Shown here in pieces: positions 55,911-64,000 of a stretch of 64,000 bases of DNA. This DNA is from Cytophaga sp. FL35 (GTDB lineage: Bacteria; Bacteroidota; Bacteroidia; Flavobacteriales; Flavobacteriaceae): NCBI RefSeq assembly GCF_014349235.1, contig NZ_JACSOH010000002.1:246884-310883 (forward strand). Direction: 5' to 3'. The notes beneath the pieces are model-generated. The model saw only the letters and a list, made by a program, of their open reading frames with translations, ran no database searches and had not been told where the DNA came from. The position numbers and the translations under genes are program-made. Numbering within the stretch: the first letter of the stretch is position 1; every line of letters begins with the position of its first letter.

Positions 55911-58900
55911 TTAAAGTTTTAAGCTTAAACCTAATTGATAAGTTATGGAACTTGGCCTAGCCAAATTCTGATCGGCATCTGCCCATTCTGGATCCCACCC
56001 TTCAAATTCACTCGCAGCAAATACAAAAGGATTGAGTACGTTGGCATAGATCCTAAAGCCTTTGATATTTAACTGATCCAATACCGATGGACTAAAGGAA
56101 TATCCCAAGGCTATATTTTTTACCTTCACAAAAGAAGCATCTCTATAGAATCCAAAATCTGTTCCCCAAAACTGCCCTTGACCCCTAGGTCTTGGAATTT
56201 CATTGGAAACTTGAACGGGAAGACCGGCTCCGTTTTCAGGAACATAATAGCTATCCCAATCCAAATGGTTTCTTCCACGATCGTTGGGATCGCCAAAGCT
56301 GTCGTTCAAAAAGTCGCTTCTCACCAATACGCCTTGCAACGCAATAGCGGAAACAGTCAGATCAAAATTACCAACTCTTAGATTGGAAGTAATTCCACCG
56401 ATCCAATCCGGTTGATTACTCCCCAGTACAATTCTATCATCATCTGGATCAAACATCCCATCTCCATTTATGTCTTTAGGCCTAGCCTCCCCTTCTTTCA
56501 TACCATAGGAAGCGGCCTCTGCGGCTTCGCTAGCCTGCCAAACGCCATCAAAGACATAATTGTAATGGGCATTTAAGGCTTCACCAATGAAAAATCCATT
56601 ACCTGGGTCATCCTGCTCACTTTGACCGTAGACAGATTCAAGGGAATTAACATTTTTACTGAACGTGAAATTGGTTTCCCAGGAGACATTTTCTGCCTGT
56701 ATGTTTCTCGTAACCAAGGAAACTTCTACTCCCTTATTGCTTAAAGAACCAACATTGTTATTTACGCTAGGGATACCTGCTTCTATGGGCAAATCTTGTC
56801 TAACGATCAAATCTTCGGACAGTCTATCGTACACATCTACAGACCCAAAAATTCTATTTCTTAAAAAGCCAAAATCCAAACCAAAATTCAATTCACGTGT
56901 TCTTTCCCAAGACAATAATTTATTGGCCAGTTCATTGGAGATAAATCCGTTGACCGCATCACCATTAAAATCGTAATACCTTTGATTGTTAACTCCGTTT
57001 AAAGTAGAATAAGGGTCTACATTATCATTACCGGTATACCCAATACTAGCTCGTAATTTTAGGTTATTTATGATTTCACTATCCTTTAAAAAACCTTCTT
57101 CGGAAAGTTTCCAGGCCAAGGCCAGGGATGGGAAATTTTGCCATTTATTTCCTTCGGATAAAACTGAAGAACCATCCCATCTAATGGATGCCGTTAATAA
57201 ATACTTATTCTTGAATCCGTAATTTAGCCTTCCCGCATATGACATCAAGGTGTTTTTTCTGTAACCTGATGATAAGTTAAAACTACTCTGCGCACCCGAA
57301 CCCAAATTGTACCATAATGTTTCAAAAGGTTGGCCATTGGAAAAGGCATAAGATTCTTCCGTTCTATTGGAATAGAAACTTTGTAGTCCTAAAAAACTCA
57401 AAGTATGATCGTCATTGAAAGTATGGTTGATATTAAATTGATTGTCCCAAGTATAATTGAAGTTTTCCAACTTATCCAAACTTGCCGTATTGGTTCCGCC
57501 ATTGGATTGGCCTACGTAGGACTCGGCAGCATAGGCTTGACCATGTCTTCTACTAAGTTGCCCTGCGGAAAAGGTTGTTTTAAATGATAACCAATCAAGT
57601 GCATTATACTCTACAAACATATTGGCAAGGGTTCTCCACCTTCTTATTTCTTGATTGGAATTGGCAATCTCCACTAATGGATTTAAAGTACTTGTCTTAT
57701 TGAAGGCCCAATCGCCATTAGGGTACACCAGCTTTCCAGGCTGAAAAAACAATTCACCTTCCAACTGGTTGCCATTTTCATCTATTGCCCATGGAGATGT
57801 AAGCGGACTTAACCTAACAGCATCTCTTGCCGCTTGCTCACTACCCAAATCGTTAATTTCATGGGAAAGGGTCAAATTAACCCCCGCAGAGAACTTATCA
57901 TTAAATTTATGACTGACACCTCCCTTAAACGTGTATTTGTCCAGCTGTTCCTTAGGGAGTAATCCTTTGTCCTTTTGTAAACCTAGAGCTAGATTGTACG
58001 CCATTCCATTTTCTGACCTTCCGTTCACCGAAATGTAATTATTCTGCAACTCCCCATCTCTATAGACGGCATCGGCCCAATCAAAATTGTAACCGGCATT
58101 AGCCCTTTTAACAAGCTCAGGACTATTATTGCTAGCTAATGAAAAGTTATTCTCCGGGGTATCACCCAAGGGGTCATCTTGATTCAAATAAGCCGTTTGG
58201 TGATAGGCCCACCATTCTTGACCGTTCATAAAGTCAGGAAACCGAGCCCTGCGGACTATACCATAAGAACTTTCAATGTTCACAGAAATACCCCCTTTGG
58301 CCGTAGCTCCACTTTTGGTAGTAACAATTACCACACCGTTGGCCCCTCGAGAACCATAAATTGCCGCCGAAGATGCATCCTTTAAAACATCTATCCTTTC
58401 AATATCCTGTGGATTAAGAAAATCAATACTGCCTGTAGGCACACCATCTACCACAAAAAGTGGCTGCGTATCTCCACTAAAGGAATTATTACCTCTAATA
58501 TTTACATCAAATCCATCACCGACCCTACCTGTATTGGTTGTAATTACCACACCGGGTAAATTTCCCTGAATACCTTCTAGTGGGTTGTTGACACTTCTTT
58601 GGGTAATATCTTCGGTTGAAATGCTGGTTACGGAGCCGGTAAGGTCCTCTTTTTTAACCGAACCATACCCCACTATAACTACTTCATCAAGTGATTCCGC
58701 ATCCTCCTGAAGAGTAACAGTTATAGATGTCCTGCCATTTACCGGCACCTCTTGAGTTGCAAACCCCACATAACTAATAACCAAAACGGCATCGTTAACC
58801 GGTAACGTTAAAGTAAAATTACCGTCAAAATCTGTTTGCGAGCCTGTAGTGGTTCCCTTAACCACTACACTGGCCCCGGGAAGGGGTTCATTTAAGGTTG

Positions 58901-59030
58901 CATCATACACCGTTCCGTTTACGGAGGTTCCCTGTTGCGCTCGGGCAACACCCAAAGAAAAGATAAAACAAGCCATTAAAGCTAGCTTACCTCCAATGGA
59001 ATACCCATTTTGTTTGATTAAAATTTTCAT
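55911..59030 (-). CDS. SusC/RagA-type TonB-dependent outer-membrane transporter (pectin locus)
   Basis: The 1039-residue protein has an extended N-terminal segment with a signal peptide ending in A-R-A-Q (about residue 32). A carboxypeptidase-D-like domain follows (V-N-G-T-V-Y ... D-F-D-G-N-F-T-L), then the plug with L-D-E-V-V-I-V-G-Y-G near 117-126 and A-A-I-Y-G-S-R-G-A-N-G-V-V near 222. The barrel ends in L-S-L-K-L. It pairs with the SusD-like lipoprotein 4 bases downstream. The rest of the operon (CE8, CE12, GH28, GH105) identifies pectin fragments as the probable cargo. A LacI-type palindrome lies 115 bases upstream of its start, so it is probably the first gene controlled by the adjacent LacI-family regulator. 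Confidence 0.96.
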   Translation of the reverse strand: MKILIKQNGYSIGGKLALMACFIFSLGVARAQQGTSVNGTVYDATLNEPLPGASVVVKGTTTGSQTDFDGNFTLTLPVNDAVLVISYVGFATQEVPVNGRTSITVTLQEDAESLDEVVIVGYGSVKKEDLTGSVTSISTEDITQRSVNNPLEGIQGNLPGVVITTNTGRVGDGFDVNIRGNNSFSGDTQPLFVVDGVPTGSIDFLNPQDIERIDVLKDASSAAIYGSRGANGVVIVTTKSGATAKGGISVNIESSYGIVRRARFPDFMNGQEWWAYHQTAYLNQDDPLGDTPENNFSLASNNSPELVKRANAGYNFDWADAVYRDGELQNNYISVNGRSENGMAYNLALGLQKDKGLLPKEQLDKYTFKGGVSHKFNDKFSAGVNLTLSHEINDLGSEQAARDAVRLSPLTSPWAIDENGNQLEGELFFQPGKLVYPNGDWAFNKTSTLNPLVEIANSNQEIRRWRTLANMFVEYNALDWLSFKTTFSAGQLSRRHGQAYAAESYVGQSNGGTNTASLDKLENFNYTWDNQFNINHTFNDDHTLSFLGLQSFYSNRTEESYAFSNGQPFETLWYNLGSGAQSSFNLSSGYRKNTLMSYAGRLNYGFKNKYLLTASIRWDGSSVLSEGNKWQNFPSLALAWKLSEEGFLKDSEIINNLKLRASIGYTGNDNVDPYSTLNGVNNQRYYDFNGDAVNGFISNELANKLLSWERTRELNFGLDFGFLRNRIFGSVDVYDRLSEDLIVRQDLPIEAGIPSVNNNVGSLSNKGVEVSLVTRNIQAENVSWETNFTFSKNVNSLESVYGQSEQDDPGNGFFIGEALNAHYNYVFDGVWQASEAAEAASYGMKEGEARPKDINGDGMFDPDDDRIVLGSNQPDWIGGITSNLRVGNFDLTVSAIALQGVLVRSDFLNDSFGDPNDRGRNHLDWDSYYVPENGAGLPVQVSNEIPRPRGQGQFWGTDFGFYRDASFVKVKNIALGYSFSPSVLDQLNIKGFRIYANVLNPFVFAASEFEGWDPEWADADQNLARPSSITYQLGLSLKL

Positions 59031-59144
59031 TGTTACTGTAATTGTGTTTAGTTAGTTTACATAGCTAATTGACCATAATATCTTTCGCATTAAGTAAATT
59101 TTACCTTATTTAATTTTGAAAGAAGAAATCATCATCATTTTTAT

Positions 59145-59156
59145 GTAATCGATTAC
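59145..59156. promoter_or_regulatory. LacI-type operator upstream of pectin susC
   Basis: GTAATCGATTAC, a perfect palindrome, is identical to the site at 39781-39792, and the identity extends over 21 bases (59137-59157). It lies close to the likely start of susC transcription on the minus strand, where a bound repressor would block it. Confidence 0.72.
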
Positions 59157-59329
59157 TCAATATTACTAAAAATTTTATTTCCAGTATCGTTTTTTTTAAA
59201 GTAATTTACTTTTTCAACAATTTAGCACGTAATATTTTGCTTTTTTCACCAATTAAAGCCGCGCTAATAACATATTATATAATTAATTTAACCTTGAAGC
59301 TTAAAACTTTTGAAATTACTCTGTATATT

Positions 59330-59341
59330 GTAATCGATAAC
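59330..59341. promoter_or_regulatory. Imperfect LacI-type operator upstream of the regulator gene
   Basis: GTAATCGATAAC differs from the perfect palindrome at one position. Its centre is about 23 bases upstream of the TATATTTG element of the regulator gene, in the -33 zone, which suggests that the regulator represses its own gene. Confidence 0.6.
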
Positions 59342-59357
59342 ACCTAGAACTTTACCC

Positions 59358-59365
59358 TATATTTG
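59358..59365 (+). promoter_or_regulatory. Bacteroidota -7 promoter element of the LacI-type regulator gene
   Basis: TATATTTG is a perfect match to TAnnTTTG and predicts a transcription start near 59372, about 34 bases before the start codon at 59406. Confidence 0.6.
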
Positions 59366-59405
59366 GCCCAGTCACAATTAATCCTAGTCTAACTTAAGAA
59401 CACGG

Positions 59406-60422
59406 ATGAAGAAAAAAACCACTATTTACGATATCGCCAAGGAATTGAACATTACTGCGGCGACCGTATCCCGCGCACTAAATGACAACCCTAGGATAAG
59501 TGCCGAAACCAAAAAGTTAGTACTGGAAGCTGCTACAAGACTTAATTACAAGCAAAATAGGGTTGCCCAAGCCTTAAAGAGCGGTAAAAGCAAAAATGTT
59601 GGAGTGGTTCTTCCCTACATTAACAGAAACTTCTTCTCATCTGTAATTAGGGGAATTGAAGAAGAGCTCAACCCTAAAGGGTACTATGTGATAATTAGCC
59701 AGACGCATGAAAAGGAGAATAAGGAAATAGACATTGTACAGAACCTTTTGGATGCACAGGTGGATGGGATAATTATTTCCGTTTCAAGGCAGACCAATAG
59801 CAATAAACATTTTGATCAGGTATTAGCAAAAAATGTACCCCTCATATTTTTTGACCGAAAAAAAGAAATTCCCGGTACCAGCTCTGTTACCTTGGACGAC
59901 TTTAATGGGGCCTATAGAGCTACCAAACACTTATTGGAGCAAGGTTGTAGGAAAGTTGCGCACATGACTATTGACCTTAGCCTTTTAATTTATCAAAATA
60001 GGTTAGGTGGTTATAAGAAAGCACTATCCGAGTATGGCATCGAATTTAATCCAGAGTATGTTATTGCCTTGCAAAGTGAAATTACGGCTGGTAAGGATGC
60101 GGCTAAAAAACTAATGGAGTTACCAGAACCACCGGATGCCATATTTTCCGCAACAGATTTGGGTGCATTAGGCGCCATTCAACATCTAAAAGAAGTTGGC
60201 ATGAACATTCCAGAGGATTTTTGTGTAGTGGGTTTTAGTAACGAACCTTTCACCCAGTTCATGGAATTACCCATTAGTTCCGTTGACCAAAATCCAGTTT
60301 TAATGGGAAAAACCGCAGCCAAGGTCTTTTTGGAGCAAATAGATTCCGAGGGTGTAAAAATTGAAAAAAATGTGGTTTTGAATCCTACCTTGGAAATCAG
60401 GACTTCTTCCCAAAAGAAATAA
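59406..60422 (+). CDS. LacI-family transcriptional regulator of the pectin locus
   Basis: The 338-residue protein has an N-terminal helix-turn-helix (T-I-Y-D-I-A-K-E-L-N-I-T and the recognition helix A-A-T-V-S-R-A-L-N, residues about 4-27). A hinge helix follows (R-V-A-Q-A-L-K-S-G), then a periplasmic-binding-protein-like effector domain (V-G-V-V-L-P-Y-I near 65; F-S-A-T-D-L-G-A-L-G near 248; S-S-V-D-Q-N near 295). It has the family's normal length. It sits between the susC operon and the uxaAB-kdgK genes. The three palindromic sites in the window have the central CG that LacI-family hinge helices require. It probably represses the pectin genes until a galacturonate catabolite such as keto-deoxygluconate is present; the effector is inferred, not seen. 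Confidence 0.93.
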   Translation: MKKKTTIYDIAKELNITAATVSRALNDNPRISAETKKLVLEAATRLNYKQNRVAQALKSGKSKNVGVVLPYINRNFFSSVIRGIEEELNPKGYYVIISQTHEKENKEIDIVQNLLDAQVDGIIISVSRQTNSNKHFDQVLAKNVPLIFFDRKKEIPGTSSVTLDDFNGAYRATKHLLEQGCRKVAHMTIDLSLLIYQNRLGGYKKALSEYGIEFNPEYVIALQSEITAGKDAAKKLMELPEPPDAIFSATDLGALGAIQHLKEVGMNIPEDFCVVGFSNEPFTQFMELPISSVDQNPVLMGKTAAKVFLEQIDSEGVKIEKNVVLNPTLEIRTSSQKK

Positions 60423-60431
60423 AATGAATTA

Positions 60432-60460
60432 GGGTTTCACTAAAGTGAAACCCCTCTTTT
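60432..60460 (+). terminator. Terminator of the LacI-type regulator gene, overlapping the uxaA stop
   Basis: GGGTTTCAC (60432-60440) pairs perfectly with GTGAAACCC (60445-60453) around a TAAA loop and is followed by CTCTTTT. It lies 10 bases after the regulator stop and includes the last codon of the convergent uxaA gene, so it may serve both directions, though the T tract favours plus. Confidence 0.75.
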
Positions 60461-62059
60461 CCACGGAATGAAATCATTTTGATTGAGCACATCGGCCTTT
60501 GCCGAAATTTCTCCACTCGCCACCTTAATGACGTGTTCCAATATTTCTTCGCCCATTTCTTCAATAGACTTTTCTCCTCTTATGACCCCACCGGTATCAA
60601 TATCAATTATATCCGGCATACGCTCGGCCAAAACTGTATTGGAAGAAACCTTTAAAACCGGTGCTATGGGGTTTCCTGTGGGTGTACCTAACCCTGTAGT
60701 AAAGACCACGATATTGGCTCCAGAGCCCACCATTCCTGTGGTACTTTCTACATCGTTTCCTGGTGTACACAACAAATTTAAACCAGGTTTGGTTACATAT
60801 TCACCATAGTCTAGAATGGCTTCAATGGGAGAGGTACCCCCTTTTTTTGCGGCCCCCGCAGATTTCATGGCATCCGTAATGAGACCGTCCTTAATGTTGC
60901 CTGGCGAAGGATTCATATCAAAACCTGATCCAGCCGCCACTGCAGCATGCTCATACGCCTTCATTAATTTCATAAACCTTTGTGCATCTTCATCTTGAAC
61001 GCATCGGTTTACCAATTCTTGTTCCACTCCGCACAACTCCGGAAACTCGGACAATATGGGAGAACCTCCCACAGCGGCCAAAATATCCGAGGCATAACCT
61101 AAGCTAGGATTGGCCGAAATACCGGAAAATCCATCAGAGCCCCCACATTCCAAGCCCATTTTTAATTTTGAAATAGGCGCGGGTTGTCTCTTAATTTTAT
61201 TGGCCTCCTTAATACCCTCAAAAGACTCTGCTATAATGGTATTGAGCATTTGGTCTACCGTACCCATTTGTTGCTGTTCATAAATTAACACAGGCTTCTC
61301 CAAATTGGGGTCTATGGTATTTAAAGCACCTTTTAGAATTTGTATTTGAAGGTTTTGGCAACCCAAACTCAATACCGTTGCCCCGGCCACATTGGGATTT
61401 TTTACATAACCCGCCAAAAGCTTGGCAAGTGTTTCGGAATCTTGCCTTATACCTCCACAACCACCTTGGTGGGTAATGAAACGTACTTCGATATTTTCAA
61501 AGGTTTGTTCACCCTCCGTCTCACTTTCATTAATGGCAGCGGCAGGATTTCCGCTGATCAAGTTTCGTAAAAGCTGCCTTTGCTTATTTACCTTGCCAAT
61601 GGAAAGTTCCTTTTCAAAAACATCCTTTAAGATTTCAATGTTTCGGTTTTCACAAAAAACCAAGGGAAAAAATAACCATACATTGGCGGTACCTACCTGA
61701 CCATCCGGTCTGTGATAACCCATAAAGGTCCTATTTTCCCACTTTGAGACATCTGGGGGGCTCCAGTTTACCGACTCAACAGTCTTTTTCTCTACCGGAC
61801 TACTTTCATGCCTAACATTGGTAACCGTTAAAGCCTCTCCCCTTTTCACTTGAGTAACGGCCTTACCTACGAGCACACCATACATGATTATTTCATCATT
61901 GGCTTCCAAATTTATTAAGGTGATCTTGTGTTTCGCCTTTACATCTGAAAGGATGATAATATCTTCTCCTTCAAAAGTAACCCTATCTCCCTGAACCAAA
62001 TCTACCAAGGCAATGGCAACGTTATCTTCTGGCTGTACTTTAATTAGTTTAGTTTGCAT
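60440..62059 (-). CDS. uxaA: Altronate dehydratase
   Basis: The 539-residue cytoplasmic protein has an N-terminal SAF domain (about 1-95, with K-A-K-H-K-I-T-L-I-N-L) and a C-terminal UxaA dehydratase domain. The domain blocks include G-Y-H-R-P-D-G-Q-V-G-T-A-N, T-H-Q-G-G-C-G-G-I, G-L-E-C-G-G-S-D-G-F-S-G and S-P-G-N-I-K-D-G-L. It converts D-altronate to 2-keto-3-deoxygluconate with release of water and requires a metal ion. The sequence T-H-Q-G-G-C-G-G-I-R distinguishes it from the galactarate-type paralogue at 47610, which has L-N-H-T-Y-G-C-G-V. It follows uxaB by 3 bases on the same strand, as expected for consecutive steps, and shares a terminator hairpin with the convergent regulator gene. 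Confidence 0.93.
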   Translation of the reverse strand: MQTKLIKVQPEDNVAIALVDLVQGDRVTFEGEDIIILSDVKAKHKITLINLEANDEIIMYGVLVGKAVTQVKRGEALTVTNVRHESSPVEKKTVESVNWSPPDVSKWENRTFMGYHRPDGQVGTANVWLFFPLVFCENRNIEILKDVFEKELSIGKVNKQRQLLRNLISGNPAAAINESETEGEQTFENIEVRFITHQGGCGGIRQDSETLAKLLAGYVKNPNVAGATVLSLGCQNLQIQILKGALNTIDPNLEKPVLIYEQQQMGTVDQMLNTIIAESFEGIKEANKIKRQPAPISKLKMGLECGGSDGFSGISANPSLGYASDILAAVGGSPILSEFPELCGVEQELVNRCVQDEDAQRFMKLMKAYEHAAVAAGSGFDMNPSPGNIKDGLITDAMKSAGAAKKGGTSPIEAILDYGEYVTKPGLNLLCTPGNDVESTTGMVGSGANIVVFTTGLGTPTGNPIAPVLKVSSNTVLAERMPDIIDIDTGGVIRGEKSIEEMGEEILEHVIKVASGEISAKADVLNQNDFIPWKRGVSL

Positions 62060-62062
62060 CCT

Positions 62063-63514
62063 TTATGCTTTTAATTCATCTTGAAATTGCTCAAACCCTT
62101 TTTGAACACCCAAGGTGTCCAAATTTTTCAAAGCCAGGGCCACACCTTCTTTTAAGCCTTTTACCTTAGTAAGGTCTTGGTCCCAATAATTGGTATTTTC
62201 CAAAACTCTTTGTGCCACTTCTTCAAAGGTAGACGTTTCCCAAATAGATTTTAAATTATCCATGATTGCCTGGTCATCATTTACGGGCATTGACCTATTC
62301 TCAAACTCTCCCTTATAAAATTGGAGCAAGCATGCAAAAGCAAAAACCAAATGTACGGGCAACTTCTCCTTACGATCAACATACTCCAATAAACTAGGCA
62401 ATACCCTAACCTTAAATTTAGACATGCTATTAAGGGCAATACTTGATAACATGTGTTTTACAAAGGGGTTTCTAAACCTATCAAAAACAGCATTGGCAAA
62501 AGCTTCCAATTCTTCCTTTTCCATATCCAATGTCGGGATAATTTCTTTAAAAACCGCGGATTGAATAAAAGGACCCGTGAATGCTTCGTCCACACTTTCC
62601 TTAACCGTTTCATTGCCATACAAAAGGGAAAATGGAACCATAGCTGTATGGGCTCCATTTAAAATACGCACTTTTCTAGTTCTAAAGGGCTGCATATCAT
62701 CAACAATTTTGACATCCAGATCCGTTTTACCAAAAGGCAACTTGGATTTTAAATCCTCTCCTCCCTCAATAACCCAAAGAAAGAAAGTTTCTGCACTTAC
62801 GATCAAATTATCCTTATAAGCTAACTGGCTGTTATATTCCTCTATCTGGTCTTTAGGATAACCCGGCACAATCCTATCCACTAAGGTGTTATGGAAACTA
62901 CAGGCATTTATAACCCAAGATTTAAAGGCTTCTGACAAACTCCAAAGGTCAATATAGTCCAATACAATTTTCTTTAAAGTATCGGAATTGTAATTGATCA
63001 GTTCACAAGGGATAATAGTTAAGCCTTTTTCCGTATCCCCATTAAAATGGTTGAACCTATGGTGTAGCAAAACAGTAAGTTTTGCAGGAAATGAAGTTGG
63101 TGGAGCCATGTCAGGGGTATCACTTTCCACGTAGGCAATTCCTGCTTCAGTTGTATTGGATATAATAAATTGTAATTCCTCCTCTTCTGCCAATTTCAAA
63201 TAAGCATTAAAGTCTTGGTAAGGATTTATTCCCTTTACGATATTGGTTATGAGTTCTTTCTCCTCAATTTCCTTTCCCTCCTTAATTCCTTTCGTGAACA
63301 AGGTGTATAATCCGTCTTGATCATTGAGCTTGGAGACCAATCCTTTTGAAATAGGTTGAACTACAGCAATACCCGCATTGAAATCCACTTCTTTATTGAG
63401 TTTTTGAAAAGCGTATTCAACGAAAGCTCTTAAAAAATTCCCTTCACCAAACTGCACTACCTTTATAGGAAGTTTATTTTCGGTATTGGTTAGTTGTCTG
63501 TTTAAATTGTTCAT
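62063..63514 (-). CDS. uxaB: Tagaturonate reductase (altronate oxidoreductase)
   Basis: The 483-residue cytoplasmic protein belongs to the polyol/mannitol dehydrogenase family. The NAD-binding motif V-Q-F-G-E-G-N-F-L-R-A-F lies near residues 20-31, and the catalytic Lys281-Asn286-His289 triad in K-V-R-I-L-N-G-A-H-T. UxaB reduces D-tagaturonate to D-altronate with NADH. The gene lies 3 bases before uxaA, matching the order of the isomerase pathway of galacturonate breakdown. The uronate isomerase (UxaC) that would supply tagaturonate is not in the window. Composition is low in GC (about 30% in a sampled 60-base line), in sharp contrast with the kdgK fragment on its other side. Confidence 0.94.
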   Translation of the reverse strand: MNNLNRQLTNTENKLPIKVVQFGEGNFLRAFVEYAFQKLNKEVDFNAGIAVVQPISKGLVSKLNDQDGLYTLFTKGIKEGKEIEEKELITNIVKGINPYQDFNAYLKLAEEEELQFIISNTTEAGIAYVESDTPDMAPPTSFPAKLTVLLHHRFNHFNGDTEKGLTIIPCELINYNSDTLKKIVLDYIDLWSLSEAFKSWVINACSFHNTLVDRIVPGYPKDQIEEYNSQLAYKDNLIVSAETFFLWVIEGGEDLKSKLPFGKTDLDVKIVDDMQPFRTRKVRILNGAHTAMVPFSLLYGNETVKESVDEAFTGPFIQSAVFKEIIPTLDMEKEELEAFANAVFDRFRNPFVKHMLSSIALNSMSKFKVRVLPSLLEYVDRKEKLPVHLVFAFACLLQFYKGEFENRSMPVNDDQAIMDNLKSIWETSTFEEVAQRVLENTNYWDQDLTKVKGLKEGVALALKNLDTLGVQKGFEQFQDELKA

Positions 63515-63573
63515 TGGGTTGTTTCTTTAAGTTAGTGTGACGATACATGTGATTCAAATGCATCTTAAAATAG

Positions 63574-63592
63574 CAAAGGCGAACGACCTTTG
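63574..63592 (-). terminator. Possible weak terminator between kdgK and uxaB
   Basis: A short perfect inverted repeat (CAAAGG at 63574-63579 and CCTTTG at 63587-63592, 7-base loop) is followed on the minus strand by CTATTTT. The stem is short, so it may be chance. Confidence 0.3.
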
Positions 63593-63633
63593 GTAGGCCA
63601 TCCGCTCTTAGCAATCGTTTCTTTTCTTGGTCC

Positions 63634-64000
63634 TTATCTAGCTACCCTACCGGAAGCATCGCCTCCCATGAGCTTTTCCACCTCGTCCACGGTCGCCAGG
63701 TTGGCGTCCCCCTTGATGGTGTGCTTCAGGCAGGATGCCGCCACCGCAAAGTTCAGGGCGTTCTGGTCGTCCTCAGGGTATTTGAGCAGGCCATAGATCA
63801 GGCCGCCCATGAAGGAGTCTCCCCCGCCTACCCTGTCCACGATGTCCGTGATCTGGTACTGTGGGCTCTCGTACATCCTTTCCCCATCATAGAGTACGCC
63901 CGCCCAGGTATTGTGCGATGCGCTGATCGAACCCCTCAAGGTGGTGATCACCTTTTTAGCCTTCGGGAACTTCTTCATCATTTGCTTGCAGACCGATAGA
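63634..64000 (-). CDS. kdgK: 2-keto-3-deoxygluconate kinase, C-terminal part, cut by the window edge
   Basis: The reading frame runs off the right edge, so only about the last 122 residues are present; an internal ATG at 63981 is not the true start. The visible part contains the PfkB-family signature 2, [15 protein letters not shown], with the catalytic base Asp, and the later [14 protein letters not shown] block frequent in bacterial KdgK proteins. KdgK phosphorylates 2-keto-3-deoxygluconate, the product of altronate dehydratase encoded next to it. Other PfkB sugar kinases cannot be excluded from a fragment. The coding sequence is about 62% GC over 63661-63840, roughly twice the GC of a sampled line of the adjacent uxaB gene, which may indicate horizontal transfer. 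Confidence 0.82.
   Translation of the reverse strand, partial: LSVCKQMMKKFPKAKKVITTLRGSISASHNTWAGVLYDGERMYESPQYQITDIVDRVGGGDSFMGGLIYGLLKYPEDDQNALNFAVAASCLKHTIKGDANLATVDEVEKLMGGDASGRVAR

Larger units (their letters stand above)
59031..59405. promoter_or_regulatory. Divergent control region between pectin susC and the LacI-type regulator
   Basis: This 375-base, very AT-rich gap contains two LacI-type sites (59145-59156 and 59330-59341), a perfect TATATTTG -7 element for the regulator gene, and a weaker minus-strand -7-like TAATATTG (59165-59158) for susC. No open frame of interest is present. Confidence 0.65.

Noticed and set aside
1..64000. Mobile elements, phage genes, defence systems or CRISPR arrays
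   Set aside because: No transposase, integrase, repeat array or defence-type domain was found in any frame read.

Overview
The window looks like a chromosomal stretch from a marine-type flavobacterium (Bacteroidota, probably Flavobacteriaceae). The evidence is two SusC/SusD pairs, a hybrid two-component sensor of the Bacteroidota type, many lipoprotein signal peptides, promoters of the TAnnTTTG type and moderate to low GC with a patchy composition. No tRNA, rRNA, CRISPR array, transposase or integrase was found. The species cannot be fixed from the sequence alone.

Region 1 (1-16.4 kb) is a mixed metabolic flank. It holds a CBM9-like secreted protein, a PSD1/DUF1549-DUF1553 lipoprotein coupled to a DUF1501 protein, a convergent pair (SDR dehydrogenase and feruloyl-CoA synthase-like ligase), a secreted alditol oxidase-like flavoprotein, and an IorA/IorB-type molybdenum hydroxylase. 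It ends with a 1193-residue outer-membrane barrel protein that carries degenerate phosphoesterase and kinase-like regions, and one unrecognised protein.

Region 2 (16.7-38.9 kb) is a glucurono(arabino)xylan utilisation locus. SusC, SusD and a giant FG-GAP lipoprotein form the surface module. A minus-strand operon encodes a GH10 xylanase, a GPH-family symporter and a cytoplasmic GH43. A hybrid sensor/regulator with an AraC output domain sits beside a plus-strand operon of GH67 alpha-glucuronidase, GH51 arabinofuranosidase and an SGNH acetylesterase.

Region 3 (38.9-64 kb) is a pectin (homogalacturonan/rhamnogalacturonan) locus. A bicupin protein and a GH28-DUF1593 pair diverge from a shared control region. 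A 12-gene minus-strand run goes from SusC and SusD through DUF4861, two GH105 enzymes, a GntP permease, galactarate dehydratase, 5-dehydro-4-deoxyglucarate dehydratase, CE8 pectinesterase, CE12 acetylesterase and a second GH28 to an alpha/beta-hydrolase. A LacI-family regulator lies next to the SusC gene, and uxaA, uxaB and a partial kdgK end the window. The locus therefore carries parts of two galacturonate routes: the isomerase route (UxaB, UxaA, KdgK) and the oxidative galactarate route (GarD, KdgD).

The most useful non-coding observations are a shared LacI-type palindrome at three places in the pectin locus, strong hairpin terminators directly after both susCD pairs (one of which rules out the longest reading of the FG-GAP gene), and an abrupt rise to about 62% GC in the partial kdgK gene at the right edge.
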